From assembly GCA_013003515.1 (NCBI GenBank), contig JABDIW010000152.1, positions 1 to 8,172 on the forward strand: a DNA stretch of 8,172 nt. Reading direction: 5' to 3'. The notes below the pieces were generated by a model. The model ran no database searches. It was not told where the DNA came from and was given only the letters and a program-made list of their open reading frames with translations. Numbering within the stretch: position 1 is the stretch's first letter; every line of letters begins with the position of its first letter. Below, piece after piece: positions 5,505-8,172 of this stretch. Source of the DNA: Acidimicrobiia bacterium (GTDB taxonomy: Bacteria; Actinomycetota; Acidimicrobiia; Spongiisociales; UBA5794). The position numbers and the translations under genes are program-made.

Positions 5505-5616
5505 GTCGAAAGACTAACGGCGGGGGACCCCCTCCCTCTGCCAAGGTCACGGGCCGGCGAAGAAGTTCCGTTTGTCCCCCCTCACGGTCTCCTTCCTCGC
5601 CGGCCCGTTTTCTTTT
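5505..5616 (+). ncRNA. Putative small RNA with two C-loop hairpins (6C-like)
   Basis: The interval between the sigma gene and dinB holds an RNA-like structure on the + strand. Hairpin 1 (5519-5542) pairs GGCGGGGG with CCTCTGCC, including two G-T wobbles, around the loop ACCCCCTC. Hairpin 2 (5549-5608) pairs ACGGGCCGGCGA perfectly with TCGCCGGCCCGT, continues inward with GAAG/CTTC and CCGT/ACGG, and ends in a 12-nt loop containing CCCCCC (5576-5581). A T-rich run follows. Two adjacent hairpins with C-runs in their loops is the defining layout of the actinobacterial 6C small RNA family, which acts through C-rich loops on G-rich mRNA sites. No coding function on this strand is convincing. The 5' end is inferred from the candidate promoter and is uncertain by many bases. 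It could instead be only a strong terminator for dinB, but the minus-strand side lacks a T run. Confidence 0.55.
5549..5616 (+). terminator. Intrinsic terminator: 12-bp GC stem followed by GTTTTCTTTT
   Basis: The perfect outer stem (5549-5560 with 5597-5608) is GC-rich and is directly followed by TTTTCTTTT on the + strand, a classical rho-independent terminator. It is oriented away from the sigma gene and no + strand protein gene precedes it, so it must end another transcript, here the putative small RNA. Read from the minus strand the stem lies 24 bp after the dinB stop and could also stop dinB transcription without a U tract. Confidence 0.75.
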
Positions 5617-5631
5617 GTCGGGTCGGTGGGT

Positions 5632-6156
5632 TCAGGTCGAAGAGAGCCGAGTCGCCAGCTCGGTCATCTGGCCGCGATGTTCAGCTTCGTGCTGGCACAG
5701 ATGATGGATCGCCCAGGCCGGCGTGACGTCGTAACTCTCGAGCGAGCGGACCCGGGTGTATTCGGATTGGTCGATGTCCTGCATCTTCTGGAGGAAGTGG
5801 GAGCGGACGACGGCCAGGCGCCCGAGGTGGCTCTCGATCGGCTCGCCGGCGGCACGGACCAGCGCACCTTCGTCATCACGAACGTCGTCGGGGAAGAGGG
5901 CCGCGATGTCTGGCGGGTAGTCGTCGCTTTCGAGGATCTCGGTGTACAGCCAGTCGAGCTCGATGGCGGCGATGTGATAGAGCAGGGCCCCGATCGTGTT
6001 GGTGCTCCCCGCCGGTGCGACGTCGACCATCCCCGGGTCGATCGACCCCAGCTGGTCGAGGGTGCGGGTCCGCGTGTCTTCCAGCTGCCACAGAGCCTCG
6101 GCGATCTGCCCCGGGTAGCCGGCCAGCGGCTCGACGATGAAGCTGGGTCGGTCCAT
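5632..6156 (-). CDS. DinB family metalloprotein
   Basis: This is a 174-residue four-helix DinB/YfiT-type protein. Members bind a divalent metal through three histidines, and many actinobacterial ones are thiol-dependent transferases or isomerases; the actual reaction here is unknown. The likely ligands are H61 in GALLYHIAAIELDWLY and the HxxxH pair H156/H160 in HHLCQHEAEHRGQM near the C-terminus, the most conserved part of the family. ATG 6156 is preferred over the open frame further upstream because MDRPSFIVEPLAGYPGQ begins the first helix, and because a TATCTT -10-like box lies 6 nt before it, with no Shine-Dalgarno site. It is divergent from the mechanosensitive channel gene and ends just before the small-RNA terminator stem. 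It looks cytoplasmic, with no signal peptide. Confidence 0.85.
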   Translation of the reverse strand: MDRPSFIVEPLAGYPGQIAEALWQLEDTRTRTLDQLGSIDPGMVDVAPAGSTNTIGALLYHIAAIELDWLYTEILESDDYPPDIAALFPDDVRDDEGALVRAAGEPIESHLGRLAVVRSHFLQKMQDIDQSEYTRVRSLESYDVTPAWAIHHLCQHEAEHRGQMTELATRLSST

Positions 6157-6162
6157 CGGTTG

Positions 6163-6168
6163 AAGATA
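6163..6168 (-). promoter_or_regulatory. Candidate -10 box (TATCTT) for leaderless dinB
   Basis: TATCTT on the minus strand ends 6 nt before ATG 6156. There is no Shine-Dalgarno site, so transcription probably starts at the ATG. No clear -35 element was seen. Confidence 0.45.
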
Positions 6169-6189
6169 CACATCGCCCGAGCCTGGGGA

Positions 6190-6204
6190 TCCCACCTCCT
6201 GGGA
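6190..6204. repeat. Short inverted repeat TCCCA-N5-TGGGA between divergent genes
   Basis: TCCCA (6190-6194) and TGGGA (6200-6204) flank CCTCC. An overlapping dyad, TGGG-GAT-CCCA, lies at 6184-6194, and CCTGGG is repeated at 6182 and 6198. This cluster sits between the two divergent promoters and could be an operator, but each element is short. Confidence 0.25.
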
Positions 6205-6221
6205 GCAGGCCGTCTCGGGGC

Positions 6222-6248
6222 TATTCTCGGCACGTTCGCAACCGGAGG
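6222..6248 (+). promoter_or_regulatory. Candidate -10 (TATTCT) and Shine-Dalgarno site (GGAGG) of mscS-like gene
   Basis: TATTCT at 6222-6227 fits TANNNT, and GGAGG at 6244-6248 lies 5 nt before the TTG start at 6254. The ribosome site decides in favour of this unusual TTG start. No good -35 is visible. Confidence 0.5.
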
Positions 6249-6253
6249 TCGTT

Positions 6254-6949
6254 TTGGAAGGTTTCGTCGAGCGGGTGCTCGTTCCTGTTCTGGCAGGCGG
6301 TGGCATCGCCATCGTCATCTGGTTCGTTGGCAGGATGATTGCCGGGAGGCTTCCCGGTCAGATCCAGGAGCTGGTCAAACAGCTGATCCCTGTGCTGGTG
6401 CTGACGGTGCTCGTCGTCACGCTGCTGGTCGTCATCGACCCCGATCAGGCCCAAACCCTGATGGACTCGTCCATCAGCTCGATTCCCCGCATCGTCATCG
6501 CCGTCATCATCGTGATCATCGCCAGGGCCCTGGGTCGCATTCTCGGGCTCTTCGTCGAGACCGCGCTGCGGTCCGTGTCTGATGTCATGGCCGTCCGGGG
6601 CCGTCTCGTCGTGGCGTCCGCGGTGCTGGCGATCGGCGTCATCATCGCCCTCCAGCAGCTCGGGATCTCGACCGACATCATCCTGGTCCTGGTGGCTGCC
6701 TTCACCTTTGGGACCGCCCTGACGCTGGCGTTCGCCATCGGGCTCGGCGCCAGGCCGATTGCGAGACAAATCGCCGCCGGGCGTCACGTCCAGAACACCT
6801 ACGAGGCCGGGCAACGGGTTCGGTTTGGTGACCTCGAAGGGACGATCACCGAGATCAAGCTCGCCACGACGTCGATCACCGTTGGCGACGAGGTGGTCAA
6901 CGTGCCCAACGAGGAGCTGTTGACCAACCAGGTCACCCTTCTCGGCTGA
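6254..6949 (+). CDS. Minimal MscS-like mechanosensitive channel protein
   Basis: This 231-residue integral membrane protein is related to small-conductance mechanosensitive channels, which open under membrane tension to release solutes during hypo-osmotic shock. Hydrophobic segments fall at about 7-30, 45-62, 76-100, 117-136 and 141-165. The last leads into GTALTLAFAIGLGARPIARQ (153-172), the Gly/Ala-rich pore-type helix. A short beta domain follows: YEAGQRVRFGDLEGTITEIKL and TTSITVGDEVVNVPNEEL, matching the MscS pattern G-x-x-V, G-x-I-x-E-I and V-P-N. The protein ends right after this domain and lacks the large C-terminal vestibule of E. coli MscS. This resembles the smaller proteins with the conserved MscS transmembrane helix. 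It starts with TTG and a good ribosome site. Its 3' end overlaps the convergent thioredoxin-like gene by 17 bp. Confidence 0.85.
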   Translation: MEGFVERVLVPVLAGGGIAIVIWFVGRMIAGRLPGQIQELVKQLIPVLVLTVLVVTLLVVIDPDQAQTLMDSSISSIPRIVIAVIIVIIARALGRILGLFVETALRSVSDVMAVRGRLVVASAVLAIGVIIALQQLGISTDIILVLVAAFTFGTALTLAFAIGLGARPIARQIAAGRHVQNTYEAGQRVRFGDLEGTITEIKLATTSITVGDEVVNVPNEELLTNQVTLLG

Positions 6950-7289
6950 GACTCCTCGCCAGCTCTGCGGCGTCGTCGATGACCGATCGACCGACTCGCC
7001 TCATCACGACCTCTCCACTGGTGACGGCGAGCGCAGCAGGGACCGTTCCCAGACGCAGAGCATCGAGGCGCTTGTCGCGAAAGTCGACGATCGTCACCGG
7101 CGCTCCGGTCGATCTGAGAGCCAGCTCCGCCTCGTCACACAGCCGACATCCGGGTCCCACAACCAGCACGACGCCCTCGGGAAGTGGGGAACGGGGACGT
7201 GAGCTCATCCGGCGAGCCGTGAGACCCGTGATCCAGAATGCCGCCGCGACCGCGCCGATCACGAACAAGGTTTGCCAGACGACGGTCAT
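6933..7289 (-). CDS. Membrane-anchored thioredoxin/glutaredoxin-like protein
   Basis: This 118-residue protein carries one N-terminal membrane segment (about 4-22, VWQTLFVIGAVAAAFWITG) followed by a basic stretch, ARRMSSRPR. The soluble part has a thioredoxin-like fold pattern: strand VVLVVGPGCRLCDEAELALR with a C48-R-L-C51 redox pair at the start of the first helix, a second strand VTIVDFRD, and TVPAALAV (82-89) with P84 as the expected cis-proline. Basic residues just after the membrane segment suggest, by the positive-inside rule, that the redox domain faces the cytoplasm, unlike many anchored thioredoxins. The ATG overlaps the M1 peptidase stop as ATGA, and there is no clear ribosome site of its own, so translation is probably coupled. 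Its substrates are unknown. The convergent channel gene overlaps its 3' end. Confidence 0.8.
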   Translation of the reverse strand: MTVVWQTLFVIGAVAAAFWITGLTARRMSSRPRSPLPEGVVLVVGPGCRLCDEAELALRSTGAPVTIVDFRDKRLDALRLGTVPAALAVTSGEVVMRRVGRSVIDDAAELARSLSREG

Positions 7290-8172
7290 GAGCCAGGGAA
7301 CTCGGGAATCGACTCCTGATACAACCAGGCATCGAAGAGATCGCCGAGTTGGCTTCCGGAGACCTCCTCGGCGACCGCGGTGAAGTCGGCGGTGCGGACG
7401 GTGCTGTTGCGATGTCTCTCGTAGTAGGTCTGGAGGGTCTCGAAGAAGGCGTCGTCACCGATCTCGAGGCGGAGAGCGTGGAGCACCATGGCGCCGCGTA
7501 TGTAGACGCCGCCGTTGAACAGGGCATCACGGGGCGGGGCCCCTGGAGGCGAGAACGAACCGTCGCCGTTGATCGCATCGCGGATGCCCCGGAACTGGGA
7601 CTCGACGAAGTCGCGGCCGAACCGACGCTCCGCCCACAGGAACTCGGCATAGGTGGCGAACCCCTCGTTGAGCCAGATGTCGCCCCAATCGGCGGGGGTG
7701 ACCGCGTTCCCAAACCACTGGTGGGCCAATTCATGGACCAACACGTCCTCGTAGACCAGGTCGGGACCGAAGACCGACAGAGTCTGGTTCTCGAGAGCGA
7801 ACCCGAAACCCCTGACGACGGCGATGCCGTATTCGTCGAACGGGTAGGGGCCGACGAGTTCGATGAACATGTCCATCATCTCGTTGGTGCTGTCGACGTC
7901 GACGGGAACCCGGTACCCGGCAGGGAAGGCGTTGCGGATCGGGACCGGTCCGGTGTCGTCGGTGACGATCTCGTAGTCACCGACGATCACGGTGGCGAGG
8001 TACGGCGCCATCGGCTCGTCCATCTCCCATTCCCAGGTGTCCGAACCGATGTCGGTGATCACGCCGGTGTTGGTGCCATTGGCGATCGCTATCACGTCGT
8101 TGGGCACGGTGAGAGAGAACGTGAACGTTGCCTTGTCGCTGGGGTGGTCGTTCACGGGCATCCAGCTGCGCG
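7286..8172 (-). CDS. M1 family zinc aminopeptidase, C-terminal part, cut by window edge
   Basis: The visible 294 residues are the catalytic half of a gluzincin aminopeptidase that removes N-terminal residues from peptides. Numbering is from the Met at 8161, which is not the start: the frame continues upstream as RSWMPVNDHPSDK, the family's usual W-x-P-x-N-D-H-P motif. The sequence GFALENQT (120-127) occupies the exopeptidase GAMEN site. VHELAHQWFGN holds the zinc motif H143-E144-x-x-H147, and WLNEGFATYAE supplies the third ligand E166, 19 residues after H147. Y220 in GGVYIRG is the expected catalytic tyrosine. The protein ends soon after the C-terminal helices (WLYQESIPEFPGS), so it is of the short bacterial type without the large ERAP-like C-terminal domain. 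The signal peptide, if any, lies outside the window. It is coupled to the thioredoxin-like gene by ATGA. Confidence 0.92.
   Translation of the reverse strand, partial: RSWMPVNDHPSDKATFTFSLTVPNDVIAIANGTNTGVITDIGSDTWEWEMDEPMAPYLATVIVGDYEIVTDDTGPVPIRNAFPAGYRVPVDVDSTNEMMDMFIELVGPYPFDEYGIAVVRGFGFALENQTLSVFGPDLVYEDVLVHELAHQWFGNAVTPADWGDIWLNEGFATYAEFLWAERRFGRDFVESQFRGIRDAINGDGSFSPPGAPPRDALFNGGVYIRGAMVLHALRLEIGDDAFFETLQTYYERHRNSTVRTADFTAVAEEVSGSQLGDLFDAWLYQESIPEFPGS

Noticed and set aside
5519..5608. Riboswitch or attenuator controlling a downstream + strand gene
   Set aside because: The next + strand gene starts at 6254 with its own promoter and ribosome site, and a strong terminator closes the structure; a free small RNA fits better.
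6190..6204. Stem TCCCA/TGGGA as a terminator
   Set aside because: It has only five pairs, no T run, and sits between divergent promoters where no transcript ends; kept only as a weak operator candidate.
5572..6582. Long + strand open frame (336 codons) across dinB and the start of the mscS-like gene
   Set aside because: It lies antisense to a clear DinB protein and in another frame of the channel gene. Its product shows no family motif and it begins inside the terminator hairpin; it is a GC-driven shadow.

Overview
The window is GC-rich, compact bacterial chromosome with an actinobacterial character. The supporting signs are strong G/C bias at third codon positions, GTG and TTG starts, several starts with a TANNNT element 6-7 nt upstream and no Shine-Dalgarno site (leaderless style), and a DUF1684 protein. 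The lineage is an inference; an Acidimicrobiia-like or other deep actinobacterium would fit. No rRNA, tRNA, insertion sequence, prophage or CRISPR array was seen.

Layout. Positions 1-559 (-) hold the N-terminal part of a proton-translocating NAD(P) transhydrogenase alpha subunit, which runs off the left edge. A 124-bp divergent intergenic region with an 11-bp direct repeat separates it from 684-2558 (+), a lipoprotein substrate-binding protein of the family 5 (peptide/nickel) ABC class. That is followed by 2605-3123 (+), a DUF1684 protein, and 3155-4558 (+), a stand-alone ATP-grasp enzyme of unknown substrate. Coming the other way are an ECF sigma factor (5417-4854, -) and a small acidic protein (4857-4555, -), coupled through an ATGA overlap. 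The small protein's stop codon shares the CTAG tetramer with the ATP-grasp stop.

The most interesting stretch is the non-coding interval 5439-5631. On the + strand, divergent from the sigma gene, it contains an RpoE/ECF-like promoter (GGAACTT, 15 nt, GTCCTA), then two hairpins whose loops carry runs of five and six cytosines. The second hairpin is a very stable 12-bp stem followed by GTTTTCTTTT, so it looks like an intrinsic terminator. No protein gene on that strand explains it. I read it as a small RNA resembling the actinobacterial 6C family, possibly transcribed by the neighbouring sigma factor.

After it come a DinB-family metalloprotein (6156-5632, -) and a divergent minimal MscS-type channel (6254-6949, +). 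The window ends with a (-) pair: an M1 zinc aminopeptidase running off the right edge (8172-7286), coupled by ATGA to a membrane-anchored thioredoxin-like protein (7289-6933). The genes belong to several small transcription units rather than one pathway. Envelope and stress themes recur (lipoprotein, ECF sigma, mechanosensitive channel, thiol protein), but a joint function is not shown by the sequence.
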